Source: Clostridiales bacterium
Lineage (GTDB): Bacteria; Bacillota; Clostridia; Lachnospirales; Lachnospiraceae
Length of the DNA: 64,000 nucleotides
Assembly (NCBI GenBank): GCA_018376135.1
Contig: JAHABX010000005.1
Coordinates: forward strand, 66,725-130,724
Direction: 5' to 3'
The notes below the pieces were generated by a model. It was given only the letters and a program-made list of their open reading frames with translations, made no database searches and was not told where the DNA came from. Positions within the stretch are counted from its first letter, which is position 1, and every line of letters starts with the position of its first letter. Positions 17,150 to 25,080 of the stretch are shown here, in pieces. The translations under genes and the position numbers were made by a program.

Positions 17150-18135
17150 GGATCCTTGTCTATGACGTAGCGGCGGACAGCGGAGGAGCTGTGACGGTGC
17201 TGCAGAGCTTTTATGAGGAATTTCTGAAGGATACGGAAAATGAATATGTGTTTGTCCTGAGTGTTTATGAACTGCCGGAGACGGCACATATCAAGGTGCT
17301 GAATTTTCCGTGGATCAAGAAAAGTCCGCTCCATCGGCTGTATTTCGATCATTTTGCGGCGCATAAGCTGGTGAAACGGTATCATGCGGATAAGGTACTG
17401 TCTCTGCAGAACATTGAGCTGCCCCACGCCGGCGTACCTCAGATCGTCTACGAGCACAATGCACTGCCCTTTGCAGAGTATCGCTTCAAGCCATGGGAGG
17501 CATTCCGTCCGTGGACGACTCAGCAGATCCTGGGACGGATGATGAAAAAATCCATCCGCAGGGCAGAGAAGGTGATGGTGCAGACCAACTGGATGAAAGA
17601 GGAGATCGTGCGCCAGTGCAGGATTCCGGAGAGCCGGGTGGAGGTTAAATTTCCTCCGGTGGAGATGCTGGAAACGAAACCGTATCTGCTGAATGCAGAG
17701 AAGCCGGTTTTCTTTTATCCGGCAAATGCTTCGGCTTACAAAAACCACCGGACATTCCTGAAGGCCTGCATATATTTGAAAGAAAAAGGTCTTGAAAGCT
17801 ATCAGGTAATCTGGACGGTTACCGGAGAAGAGAATGAAGGAATCCGCGCCATACGGAAAGAGGCGGAGGAGAAAGGGCTTCCCATAGAGTTCCGGGGGGC
17901 TATGCCCAGAAGAGAGCTGTTTGACCTGTATGCTTCCTCGGTGCTGGTGTTTCCCTCGTATATTGAGACTATCGGTCTTCCGCTTCTGGAGGCAAGATCT
18001 GCAGGCGCATGGATCGTGGTAGCAGACTGTCTGTATGCCAGAGACTGCGTGGGAGATTATGAAAGAGCGGAGTTTTTTGAGGCATTGGATGCCAGGAAGC
18101 TGAGTGAGATACTTGAGAATTGGGTGAAAAGGTAA
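17146..18135 (+). CDS. GT4 glycosyltransferase
   Basis: The 329-residue GT-B enzyme begins ILVYDVAADSGGAVTVLQSFYEEF. Its donor domain contains FFYPANASAYKNHRTFLKAC (about residues 186-205), PSYIETIGLPLLEARSAG (about 271-288) and a shortened C-terminus; the family usually has 350-400 residues. ATGA overlap with the fused oxidoreductase shows translational coupling, and it is the last gene of the 9495-18135 operon. It likely adds a further sugar to the lipid-linked repeat on the cytoplasmic side. Together with the initiating transferase and the first GT4 it would give at least a trisaccharide. The specificity is unknown. Confidence 0.85.
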   Translation: MRILVYDVAADSGGAVTVLQSFYEEFLKDTENEYVFVLSVYELPETAHIKVLNFPWIKKSPLHRLYFDHFAAHKLVKRYHADKVLSLQNIELPHAGVPQIVYEHNALPFAEYRFKPWEAFRPWTTQQILGRMMKKSIRRAEKVMVQTNWMKEEIVRQCRIPESRVEVKFPPVEMLETKPYLLNAEKPVFFYPANASAYKNHRTFLKACIYLKEKGLESYQVIWTVTGEENEGIRAIRKEAEEKGLPIEFRGAMPRRELFDLYASSVLVFPSYIETIGLPLLEARSAGAWIVVADCLYARDCVGDYERAEFFEALDARKLSEILENWVKR

Positions 18136-18140
18136 CAAGT

Positions 18141-19640
18141 ATGAGTACAAATGAGAAAAAACTTTATCGTACGCTTTTAATCGTGTTCTTTGTGTTGTCT
18201 GTTCCTGTTTTTGTGCTGTCGTTTTATAATGTGCCGAGTGCTGATGATTATACTTTTGGGCGTCTTATGTATTCCTGGGTGAATGAGAATGGATATCACC
18301 TGGGAGGCATTTTAAAATGTGCAGTTCAAAATGCAGTAAATTATTATTTTACCTGGCAGGGAAGATATTCGGAATCCTTTTTTGCTTCTTTTATGCCAGA
18401 AATATTTGGTGCTTACTGGGCATGGACGATCATTATTTATTTGCTGCTTGCCGGAAGTATTATTTTCCTGTTCCGTTCTTTGGGAAAGTGTATGCTTCAG
18501 AAAGAAAATGCCTGGATAGGAACAGCGATTGCTGTGATAGTTTTGTTCGCGGTTACGCAGAAGATGCCATATCCGGTAGAAGCTTTTTTCTGGTTTGATG
18601 GTTCTATGGCATATATGCTGCATCATTCATTTTATATTTGGATGTGTGGTGTTATTATAAATTATTTTTTTACGGAAGACAGAAGGAAGAATAGAATATA
18701 TATGGTTCTTATTTCTGTTTTGACGCTGCTTGCTGCCGGAGGAAATAATGTGACATCTTTTATCAGTATTCTGACATACTGCGTTTTTGTCATGGCGGCA
18801 ATTTTGATCCGTAGAAAATGGGGAATTTTTTTCCCGTTTGTATTGAGTATCTGTGGGTTTGTGGTGAGTTATCTGTCTCCGGGGACCAGAATCCGTGGTG
18901 GAGACAGCAGTAATTATACCCCCATTTTAACTGCCGTAAGTAAATGTTTTAAATGGACCATTCGCCAATATTTGTTAGGGTGGACTACAGCTGTAATTGT
19001 TGTTATGCTTCTTATCCTGACACCGTTGCTGGTAAAAGCTGTGGTGAAAATTGTTGAAAGATATAGTTTCAGATTTCCATTGCCGATACTGGTTGGCATA
19101 GGCTGTATATGTTTTATATCAGCGATGTCCAGTCCTGCATTTTACATATTGGGTGAACCGGGACCTGGAAGGATGCGGAATGTTATTTTTGTGAATTATA
19201 TCATTTTGCTGGTTCTTGGTTACAGCTATTTATTAGGCTGGCTTGTGGCGAAACAACAGGAGAAGCAGATATGGAGAAAGGTTTCTGACTTTTATGAGAC
19301 AATTCCATCCGGAGTATGCATTGGACTTGCAGTGCTGCTGGCAGGATTATTTTGTATCGGAAATTTTCAGAGTTATGGAATTAGTCTGGAAGCAGCAAGG
19401 GAACTGGTATCAGGTGAAGCAAAACAGTATCATGGCGAATATCTGGAGAGAAAAGAGCTTTTTCAAAATACAGAAATGAGAAATGTGGAAGTAGATCCTT
19501 ACAGTGTAAAACCGTATCTTTTGTTTTTTGATGATATTACGGATGACCCGGAGAATTGGAAAAACACAGGTGTGAGTGATTTCTATGATAAAGATACCGT
19601 GCGTCTGAATCGATATGATCCAGAGGTGGACTATGATTAA
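18141..19640 (+). CDS. DUF6056-like polytopic membrane protein, GT-C-like
   Basis: The 499-residue protein has an N-terminal helix and then VPSADDYTFGRLMYSWVNENG (about residues 34-54, with the acidic pair DD) and YYFTWQGRYSESFFASF, the combination I associate with DUF6056. About eleven more helices and a soluble tail of about 80 residues follow. Such proteins are believed to be GT-C-like enzymes acting on cell-surface polymers; no substrate is known. The ATG at 18141 has AAAAGG eight bases upstream; a TTG at 18120 is a weaker alternative. It is more AT-rich than the operon it follows by 5 bp, so it looks added to the 3' end. No clear terminator follows. Confidence 0.65.
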   Translation: MSTNEKKLYRTLLIVFFVLSVPVFVLSFYNVPSADDYTFGRLMYSWVNENGYHLGGILKCAVQNAVNYYFTWQGRYSESFFASFMPEIFGAYWAWTIIIYLLLAGSIIFLFRSLGKCMLQKENAWIGTAIAVIVLFAVTQKMPYPVEAFFWFDGSMAYMLHHSFYIWMCGVIINYFFTEDRRKNRIYMVLISVLTLLAAGGNNVTSFISILTYCVFVMAAILIRRKWGIFFPFVLSICGFVVSYLSPGTRIRGGDSSNYTPILTAVSKCFKWTIRQYLLGWTTAVIVVMLLILTPLLVKAVVKIVERYSFRFPLPILVGIGCICFISAMSSPAFYILGEPGPGRMRNVIFVNYIILLVLGYSYLLGWLVAKQQEKQIWRKVSDFYETIPSGVCIGLAVLLAGLFCIGNFQSYGISLEAARELVSGEAKQYHGEYLERKELFQNTEMRNVEVDPYSVKPYLLFFDDITDDPENWKNTGVSDFYDKDTVRLNRYDPEVDYD

Positions 19641-19653
19641 CTGAAAATACAAA

Positions 19654-19682
19654 TTGAAAAATAATTGGAAATAGTATATATT
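19654..19682 (+). promoter_or_regulatory. Promoter of the SEC-C gene
   Basis: TTGAAA (19654-19659), 17 bases, TATATT (19677-19682), about 33 bp before the ATG at 19715. Confidence 0.6.
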
Positions 19683-19714
19683 AATTCTAGATTACAAAAA
19701 GGATGGTTTTAAAA

Positions 19715-20221
19715 ATGGCATTATTAAAAGAGTGGCACAAAATTGCATATGATGAAACAAAGGACAAGGGTACGCTTGAGAGATTCTGGGCAAATTATTT
19801 TAATCTGGAAAAGGGTATCTATGAGCAGTTATTAGAAGCGCCGGATACAGAAGTAAAGGGTACGGTAAAGGAGCTGGCAGAGAAGTACGGTCTGAGCATT
19901 ATGGAGATGACCGGTTTTCTGGACGGCATCAATGACAGTCTTGTGACTCCGAATCCAATCGAAGAGATGGAGGAGGATACGGTTGTCAGCCTGAAGTTTG
20001 ACAAGGAAAAGCTGTACAAGAATATGGTCGATGCAAAAGCAGACTGGCTGTATGAGCTTCCTCAGTGGGATGGCATCTTTGACGAGGAGACCAGAAAGGC
20101 GCTCTATCTGGAGCAGAAGAAATCCGGTACGATTGTTAAGGGGCCGAAGGTTGGACGAAATGATCCGTGTCCTTGCGGCAGCGGCAGAAAATACAAACAG
20201 TGCTGTGGGAAAAAGGCTTGA
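19715..20221 (+). CDS. SEC-C motif protein
   Basis: The 168-residue protein has a helical N-terminal region (ALLKEWHKIAYDE) and a C-terminal zinc-binding SEC-C motif, NDPCPCGSGRKYKQCCGKK, with the four cysteines. SEC-C motifs occur at the end of SecA and in many small proteins of unknown function and are thought to mediate protein contacts. An ATG at 19703 is in frame, but AGGA sits only two bases from it; 19715 has better spacing. The coding sequence ends inside the -35 hexamer of the thrS promoter (20218-20223), so the two units are tightly packed. The cellular function is unknown. Confidence 0.8.
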   Translation: MALLKEWHKIAYDETKDKGTLERFWANYFNLEKGIYEQLLEAPDTEVKGTVKELAEKYGLSIMEMTGFLDGINDSLVTPNPIEEMEEDTVVSLKFDKEKLYKNMVDAKADWLYELPQWDGIFDEETRKALYLEQKKSGTIVKGPKVGRNDPCPCGSGRKYKQCCGKKA

Positions 20222-20245
20222 CATAAGTCTGCCAGCTGTTATAAT
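20218..20245 (+). promoter_or_regulatory. thrS promoter
   Basis: TTGACA (20218-20223), 16 bases, TATAAT (20240-20245): both hexamers match consensus exactly. The -35 overlaps the stop codon of the SEC-C gene. Transcription should begin near 20252. Confidence 0.8.
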
Positions 20246-20251
20246 GAAAAA

Positions 20252-20424
20252 CAGATCAATATTGCGAACGCAATGATGGGACTAACCACCCCGGAGTGGC
20301 TCTAATCCAGCCCGGTCGACGCCGTTATCGTCTAATGAGTGGTGCACGCAATTAGGGTGGAACCGCGGTAAATTCGTTTATCGTCCCTGAACAATCTATT
20401 TGGATTGTTCAGGGATATTTTTTT
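20252..20424 (+). promoter_or_regulatory. T-box riboswitch (threonine), short Stem I form
   Basis: The T-box core AGGGTGGAACCGCGG lies at 20354-20368. The antiterminator can form from AGGG (20354-20357) with CCCT (20385-20388) plus GTAAA/TTTAT capped by TTCG. The competing terminator is TCCCTGAACAATC (20384-20396) with GATTGTTCAGGGA (20403-20415), followed by a T-run. Uncharged tRNA-Thr should stabilise the antiterminator and switch thrS on. Candidate specifier ACC (Thr, 20285-20287) followed by A sits before CCCCGGAGTGG, the usual post-specifier region. Only about 100 bases separate the predicted RNA start from the T-box, so Stem I must be much shorter than normal. Confidence 0.85.
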
Positions 20425-20448
20425 GAGAAGAAACAGGAGGAAGAAAAG

Positions 20449-22410
20449 ATGAGGATTACATTAAAAGATGGATCAGTCAAAGAATATGCAGAGAGTAAAT
20501 CCATTATTGATATTGCATTTGATATCAGTGAGGGACTTGCAAGAGCAGCCTGCGCAGGTGAAGTGGATGGAGAAGTGGTTGATTTAAGAACCGTGATCGA
20601 TCAGGATTGTACCTTGAATATTTTAACAGCGAGAGATGAAGAGGGACTTCGGGTAGTACGTCATACCTGCTCTCATGTACTGGCTGAGGCAGTAAAGAAT
20701 CTGTTCCCGGAGGCAAAGCTTGCCATTGGACCGGCAATCGATACGGGATATTACTATGATTTTGAAGCAGCGCCATTTTCAAGAGAAGATCTGGATAAGA
20801 TTGAAAAAGAGATGAAAAAAATCATCAAAAAGGGTGCAAAGCTGGAGAAATATACACTTCCGAGAGAAGAAGCAATGAAATTTATGGAAGAAAAGGGAGA
20901 ACCATACAAGGTAGAACTGATTCGTGATCTGCCGGAGGATTCGGTTATTTCCTTCTACAGCCAGGGAGATTTTGTGGATCTTTGTGCAGGACCACATCTG
21001 ATGAGCACAAAGGGAATCAAGGCATTCAAGCTGACTTCTTCTTCCGGTGCATACTGGAGAGGTGATTCTGACCGGGCAATGCTTCAGAGAATCTATGGAA
21101 GTGCTTTTGCAACGAAGGAAGAGCTGGAGGCATATCTTCAGCATCTGGAGGATATCAAAAAGCGTGATCACAATAAGCTTGGCCGGGAGATGGAGCTTTT
21201 TACTACGGTTGATGTGATCGGACAGGGACTTCCGCTTATGATGCCGAAGGGAACCAAGATGATCCAGACACTTCAGAGATGGATTGAGGATGAAGAGGAT
21301 AATAACTGGGGTTATGTCCGTACGAAGACTCCGCTGATGGCAAAGAGCGATCTGTACAAGATTTCCGGTCACTGGGATCATTACAAGGACGGAATGTTTG
21401 TGCTGGGTGATGAAGAGAAGGACAAGGAGGTATTTGCACTCCGCCCGATGACCTGTCCGTTCCAGTATTATGTATACAAGGCAAGCCAGAAATCTTACAG
21501 AGACCTGCCGATCCGTTATGGTGAGACCTCTACGCTGTTCCGTAATGAAGATTCCGGAGAGATGCATGGTCTGACCCGTGTCCGTCAGTTTACGATCTCC
21601 GAGGGACATCTGGTTGTCCGTCCGGATCAGATGGTAGAGGAGTTCAAGGGCTGCCTTGCACTGGCGAAAAAGTGTCTGACTACACTGGGACTGCAGGAGG
21701 ATGTAACCTATCATCTTTCTAAATGGGATCCGGAAAACAAGGAAAAATACATTGGAGAGCCGGAGGTATGGAATGAGACAGAGCAGCATATCCGCAATAT
21801 CCTGATCGAGCTGGATGTGCCTTTTGTAGAGGATGTGGGTGAAGCTGCATTCTATGGACCGAAGGTTGATATTAACGCGAAAAATGTTTATGGAAAAGAA
21901 GACACCATGATTACGATCCAGTGGGATGCACTTCTGGCAGAGCAGTTTGATATGTACTATATTGATCAGAATGGAGAAAAGGTGCGTCCGTGCATCATTC
22001 ACAGAACTTCCATTGGCTGCTATGAGAGAACGCTTGCATGGCTGATTGAAAAGTATGCAGGTATGTTCCCGACCTGGCTGTGCCCGGAGCAGGTACGTGT
22101 ACTTCCAATCTCTGACAAATACCTTGCATATGCGGAAAAAGTGGAAAAAGAACTGAAGGCAAACGGAATTCTTGCTACGGTGGATACCAGAGCAGAGAAG
22201 ATCGGATATAAGATCCGTGAAACCAGACTTGCAAAGGTTCCTTATATGCTGGTAGTCGGTGAAAAGGAAGAGGCAGAAGGCAAGGTTGCAGTCAGAAGCC
22301 GTTTCCTTGGAGACGAGGGACAGAAGGATCTGCAGGAGTTTATTGATGCAATCTGCAAAGAGATCAGAACAAAAGAGATTCGTAAGATTGAGGTGCAGGA
22401 GCAGAAATAG
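20449..22410 (+). CDS. thrS: Threonyl-tRNA synthetase
   Basis: Full-length class II synthetase of 653 residues. The N-terminal TGS domain covers residues 1-60 (ITLKDGSVKEYAE). It is followed by the editing domain with HTCSHVLAEA (about 71-80) and the zinc/catalytic core (RPMTCPFQYYVYKAS, RNEDSGEMHGLTRVRQF, HRTSIGCYERTLAWLIE). The C-terminal anticodon-binding domain starts near residue 545 (PEQVRVLPISDKYLAYA). It charges tRNA-Thr in the cytoplasm. AGGAGG lies just ahead of the ATG. Expression is controlled by the threonine T-box directly upstream. The tRNA genes follow after their own promoter. Confidence 0.98.
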   Translation: MRITLKDGSVKEYAESKSIIDIAFDISEGLARAACAGEVDGEVVDLRTVIDQDCTLNILTARDEEGLRVVRHTCSHVLAEAVKNLFPEAKLAIGPAIDTGYYYDFEAAPFSREDLDKIEKEMKKIIKKGAKLEKYTLPREEAMKFMEEKGEPYKVELIRDLPEDSVISFYSQGDFVDLCAGPHLMSTKGIKAFKLTSSSGAYWRGDSDRAMLQRIYGSAFATKEELEAYLQHLEDIKKRDHNKLGREMELFTTVDVIGQGLPLMMPKGTKMIQTLQRWIEDEEDNNWGYVRTKTPLMAKSDLYKISGHWDHYKDGMFVLGDEEKDKEVFALRPMTCPFQYYVYKASQKSYRDLPIRYGETSTLFRNEDSGEMHGLTRVRQFTISEGHLVVRPDQMVEEFKGCLALAKKCLTTLGLQEDVTYHLSKWDPENKEKYIGEPEVWNETEQHIRNILIELDVPFVEDVGEAAFYGPKVDINAKNVYGKEDTMITIQWDALLAEQFDMYYIDQNGEKVRPCIIHRTSIGCYERTLAWLIEKYAGMFPTWLCPEQVRVLPISDKYLAYAEKVEKELKANGILATVDTRAEKIGYKIRETRLAKVPYMLVVGEKEEAEGKVAVRSRFLGDEGQKDLQEFIDAICKEIRTKEIRKIEVQEQK

Positions 22411-22451
22411 GAGATAAAATTTACAATTAATCGGTTTCGATCAGATTCTTG

Positions 22452-22544
22452 AAAATTCTTGAAAAAATTTGAAAAAATTCATGAAAAAAACTTTTCAAAA
22501 ATTTGTAAAAAGTTGTTGACAACCGGCTTCGGTTTTGGTATTAT
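22452..22544 (+). promoter_or_regulatory. tRNA promoter with phased A-tract upstream element
   Basis: TTGACA (22516-22521), 17 bases, TATTAT (22539-22544). Upstream, A-runs begin near 22452, 22462, 22472, 22483, 22497 and 22507, mostly 10-11 bases apart, as expected for a bent, UP-like element that raises stable-RNA transcription. Confidence 0.75.
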
Positions 22545-22576
22545 AACGGAGTCGGTTGTGAGACCGACAAACAAAT

Positions 22577-22649
22577 GGGGTCTTAGCTCAGCTGGGAGAG
22601 CATCTGCCTTACAAGCAGAGGGTCATAGGTTCGAGCCCTATAGGCCCCA
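22577..22649 (+). tRNA. tRNA-Val(UAC)
   Basis: A 73-base cloverleaf. The acceptor GGGGTCT pairs with AGGCCCC (one G-T), discriminator A. The anticodon loop CTTACAA gives TAC, and the T-arm has GGTTCGAGCC. CCA is not encoded. Confidence 0.95.
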
Positions 22650-22664
22650 TTGAAAAATTAATAT

Positions 22665-22738
22665 GGCGAGATAGCTCAGCTGGCTAGAGCACACGGTTCA
22701 TACCCGTGGTGTCGAGGGTTCGAGTCCCCCTCTCGCTA
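22665..22738 (+). tRNA. tRNA-Met(CAU), probably elongator
   Basis: A 74-base cloverleaf. The acceptor GGCGAGA pairs with TCTCGCT (G1-T72 wobble), discriminator A. The anticodon loop TTCATAC gives CAT, and the T-arm is GGGTTCGAGTCCC. It lacks the C1xA72 mismatch typical of initiator tRNA. A tRNA-Ile2 with modified CAU cannot be excluded. CCA is not encoded. Confidence 0.88.
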
Positions 22739-22742
22739 CTTA

Positions 22743-22774
22743 AGCTTCCTAAGCAATTAGGAAGCTGTTTTTTT
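22743..22774 (+). terminator. Terminator of the tRNA-Val/Met unit
   Basis: AGCTTCCT and AGGAAGCT pair around AAGCAATT, followed by GTTTTTTT. Confidence 0.85.
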
Positions 22775-22800
22775 ATACCTGTGGAGATGAGGGACAGAAC

Positions 22801-23661
22801 ATGAATATTGTTTGGATTGATGGCGGACTTGGAAATCAGATGTTCCAGTATGCATTGGCTTTGAAACTGCAGAGTCTTGGAAAAGAAGTTAAAATTGATG
22901 TTACAAAATATGCAGAGCATCATTCGCACAATGATTTTGAGCTGGACAAGGTATTTCGTATTTCCTGTCCTTTTGCCGGTGAGGATGAAATTCGCAGACT
23001 TGGATATCGAAAAGCAAACCACTGGACTGAGTTTTTGAAGAAAACACCCTTTGGCAAGAAAAGTATCTACAATAATGAATCCTATCAGTTTGATGAATCC
23101 GTTTTTTTGATGGATGAGCGTTATCTGGAAGGCTACTGGCAATCAGAAAAATATTTTATGAGCATAAGGGATAAAATATTGGAGACATATCAGTTCCCGG
23201 AATTTGCATCAAAGCAGCAGAAGGAATGGGCAGCTCGAATGCAGAGCGGATATTCCATTAGTGTGCATATCAGAAGAGGAGATTATCTGAATTATTCTTA
23301 TCTTCAGAATATCTGTACGTTGGATTATTATAAGAGAGCAATGCAGTATTTCAGAGACAGATATCAGGGTGGAGTGGAGTTTTATATATTTACGAATGAT
23401 TTTCCGTGGGCAGAGGAACATTTTTTGGAAAAGGATTGTCATTTTGTAAAAGGAAATACCGGAACGGAAAGCTTCCGGGATATGCAGCTTATGAGTTTAT
23501 GCAAACACAATATAATCGCAAACAGTTCTTTCAGCTGGTGGGGAGCCTGGCTGAATCAAAATGCGGATAAGATCGTAATTGCACCGGAGAAGTGGGTGAA
23601 TCGGGAAAGTGATGAAAAAATAGATATTATACCAGATACATGGATGAAAGTAAAAGGATAA
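22801..23661 (+). CDS. Alpha-1,2-fucosyltransferase (GT11)
   Basis: The 286-residue enzyme shows all the GT11 landmarks: the N-terminal GGLGNQMFQYALAL (residues 8-21), the GDP-fucose binding HIRRGDY (about 157-163) and the late motif NSSFSWWGAWLNQN (about 240-253). GT11 enzymes transfer L-fucose from GDP-fucose to galactose in alpha-1,2 linkage, making O-antigen, capsule or H-antigen-like structures. It has a ribosome binding site but no recognisable promoter after the tRNA terminator, and it precedes ispF by only 20 bp, an odd partner. It is more AT-rich than ispF, so it was probably acquired. GDP-fucose synthesis genes are not in the window. Confidence 0.93.
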   Translation: MNIVWIDGGLGNQMFQYALALKLQSLGKEVKIDVTKYAEHHSHNDFELDKVFRISCPFAGEDEIRRLGYRKANHWTEFLKKTPFGKKSIYNNESYQFDESVFLMDERYLEGYWQSEKYFMSIRDKILETYQFPEFASKQQKEWAARMQSGYSISVHIRRGDYLNYSYLQNICTLDYYKRAMQYFRDRYQGGVEFYIFTNDFPWAEEHFLEKDCHFVKGNTGTESFRDMQLMSLCKHNIIANSSFSWWGAWLNQNADKIVIAPEKWVNRESDEKIDIIPDTWMKVKG

Positions 23662-23681
23662 AAGATCAGGAGGAGATAAGA

Positions 23682-24224
23682 ATGCGCGTTGGTTTAGGTT
23701 ATGATGTTCATCGCCTGGTAGAAGACAGGGATCTGATCCTTGGCGGTGTAACGATTCCTTATGAAAAAGGATTGTTGGGACATTCGGATGCAGATGTACT
23801 GCTGCATGCGATTATGGATGCATTGCTGGGAGCGGCAGCGCTGGGAGATATTGGACGGCATTTTCCGGATACAGATCCGGCATATAAGGGTATTTCCAGT
23901 GTGAAGCTTTTGGAGCACGTGGGCGCGCTTCTGGAGCAGGAGAGCTACCAGATCATCAATATTGACGCCACGATCATTGCCCAGAGACCCAAGATGGCTC
24001 CGCATATTTCCCAGATGGTGAAAAATGTGGCAGAGACACTGAAGATTGCAGAGAGCCAGGTGAATATCAAGGCAACCACGGAGGAAGGACTTGGGTTTAC
24101 CGGAACAGGAGAAGGCATTTCCTCTCAGGCGATCTGCTCGCTGATGCCGATCACTGCTTATATTGAGGAAGATATGCTTGCAGAAGGAAGACCATGTGAG
24201 GGATGCGCAGGATGTCAGAAATAG
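23682..24224 (+). CDS. ispF: 2-C-methyl-D-erythritol 2,4-cyclodiphosphate synthase
   Basis: 180 residues; the family usually has about 160. The N-terminal RVGLGYDVHRL carries the metal ligands Asp and His, then LLGHSDADVLLHAIMDALLGA and GDIGRHFPDTD, and KATTEEGLGFTGTGEGISSQA near residue 130. It cyclises CDP-methylerythritol phosphate in the non-mevalonate isoprenoid pathway, which supplies undecaprenyl phosphate for the surface-glycan genes around it. The C-terminus has an unusual Cys-rich tail (CEGCAGCQK) of about 20 residues. AGGAGG precedes the ATG. The next gene starts inside its 3' end. Confidence 0.97.
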   Translation: MRVGLGYDVHRLVEDRDLILGGVTIPYEKGLLGHSDADVLLHAIMDALLGAAALGDIGRHFPDTDPAYKGISSVKLLEHVGALLEQESYQIINIDATIIAQRPKMAPHISQMVKNVAETLKIAESQVNIKATTEEGLGFTGTGEGISSQAICSLMPITAYIEEDMLAEGRPCEGCAGCQK

Positions 24225-25039
24225 TGCCGGTTTCCAGATATCTGACAGAAGAAGAAAAGGGCTTATCCCGTTCCTTATATGAGGCGGTCTTTTCAGAGGA
24301 TACAAAGAAATTCGTGGATTACTATTATCAGTATAAGACAAAGGATAATGAGATACTGGTATTGGAGGAAGAGGGGCAGATCGTATCTATGCTGCATCTG
24401 AATCCTTATATGATGATTGTCAATGGCTATGAAGTGAAGAGCAGCTACATTGTAGCGGTTGCTACTCATAAAGAGTATCGGCATCGGGGATATATGAGAC
24501 TGTTGTTGGAACAGGCGCTGAAGGATATGGCTGGGCGGAAGATGCCGTTTACTTTTTTGATGCCAGCCAGTGAAAGTATCTATGCACCTTTTGATTTTGT
24601 ATGGATCTGCCCGTACACAACACTTCCCAGACAGGTGGAGCAGATGGATGCGGAGGGGCAGAATCTTTATCTGGCAAGTCAGTACCAGCTGTTCTGTAAA
24701 AGAGATGCTCGATATATGGAGAATCGGGAAGCAGAGCAAAGAGCAGAAGAGGGAGAGTCACCGGAAGGGAAGATCCCCCCTTATATGGCAAGAATCACGG
24801 ATGTGTGCCGGATGCTTTCTATGGTGAACAGTTTTCAGAAGAGAGAGCTGTACCTTCATGTGAAGGATCCGATTATTGAAAGCAATGACGGATATTTTTG
24901 CTGGGAATCCTCCAGAGAGTACAGCAGAGCGGAAAAGCTGACTGAGATCCCGGAAAGGATCGATATGGAGCTGACGATCGGGGAGCTGACTTCTATGATA
25001 TTTCAGAGTTTTCGGAGTTGTCTGTCAGAATTAGTATAA
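24212..25039 (+). CDS. Eis-like GNAT acetyltransferase, C-terminus apparently truncated
   Basis: The 275-residue protein has an acetyl-CoA binding GNAT core (SYIVAVATHKEYRHRGYMRLLLEQAL, about residues 86-111) and FLMPASESIYAPFDFVWI, as in Eis-like enzymes of Firmicutes. The C-terminal part normally ends with a small SCP2-like region; here ELTIGELTSMIFQSFR is followed by only nine residues, so the end seems cut off. The break lies right where the AT-rich acyltransferase gene begins (42 bp later), suggesting that an insertion replaced the natural 3' end. It overlaps ispF by 13 bp. Substrate unknown; loss of activity is possible. Confidence 0.75.
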   Translation: MSEIVPVSRYLTEEEKGLSRSLYEAVFSEDTKKFVDYYYQYKTKDNEILVLEEEGQIVSMLHLNPYMMIVNGYEVKSSYIVAVATHKEYRHRGYMRLLLEQALKDMAGRKMPFTFLMPASESIYAPFDFVWICPYTTLPRQVEQMDAEGQNLYLASQYQLFCKRDARYMENREAEQRAEEGESPEGKIPPYMARITDVCRMLSMVNSFQKRELYLHVKDPIIESNDGYFCWESSREYSRAEKLTEIPERIDMELTIGELTSMIFQSFRSCLSELV

Positions 25040-25080
25040 ATAAAAAGAAATACATAAGATGTGTATACAGGGAATGAGAG

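Noticed and set aside
22459..22653. Short plus-strand frame upstream of and across tRNA-Val
   Set aside because: It consists of the A-tract promoter region and the tRNA itself; it is not coding.
24549..24827. Small extra frames inside the GNAT gene that might explain its short C-terminus as a frameshift
   Set aside because: Neither alternate frame continues Eis-like sequence after about 25000, so truncation is more likely than a simple frameshift.
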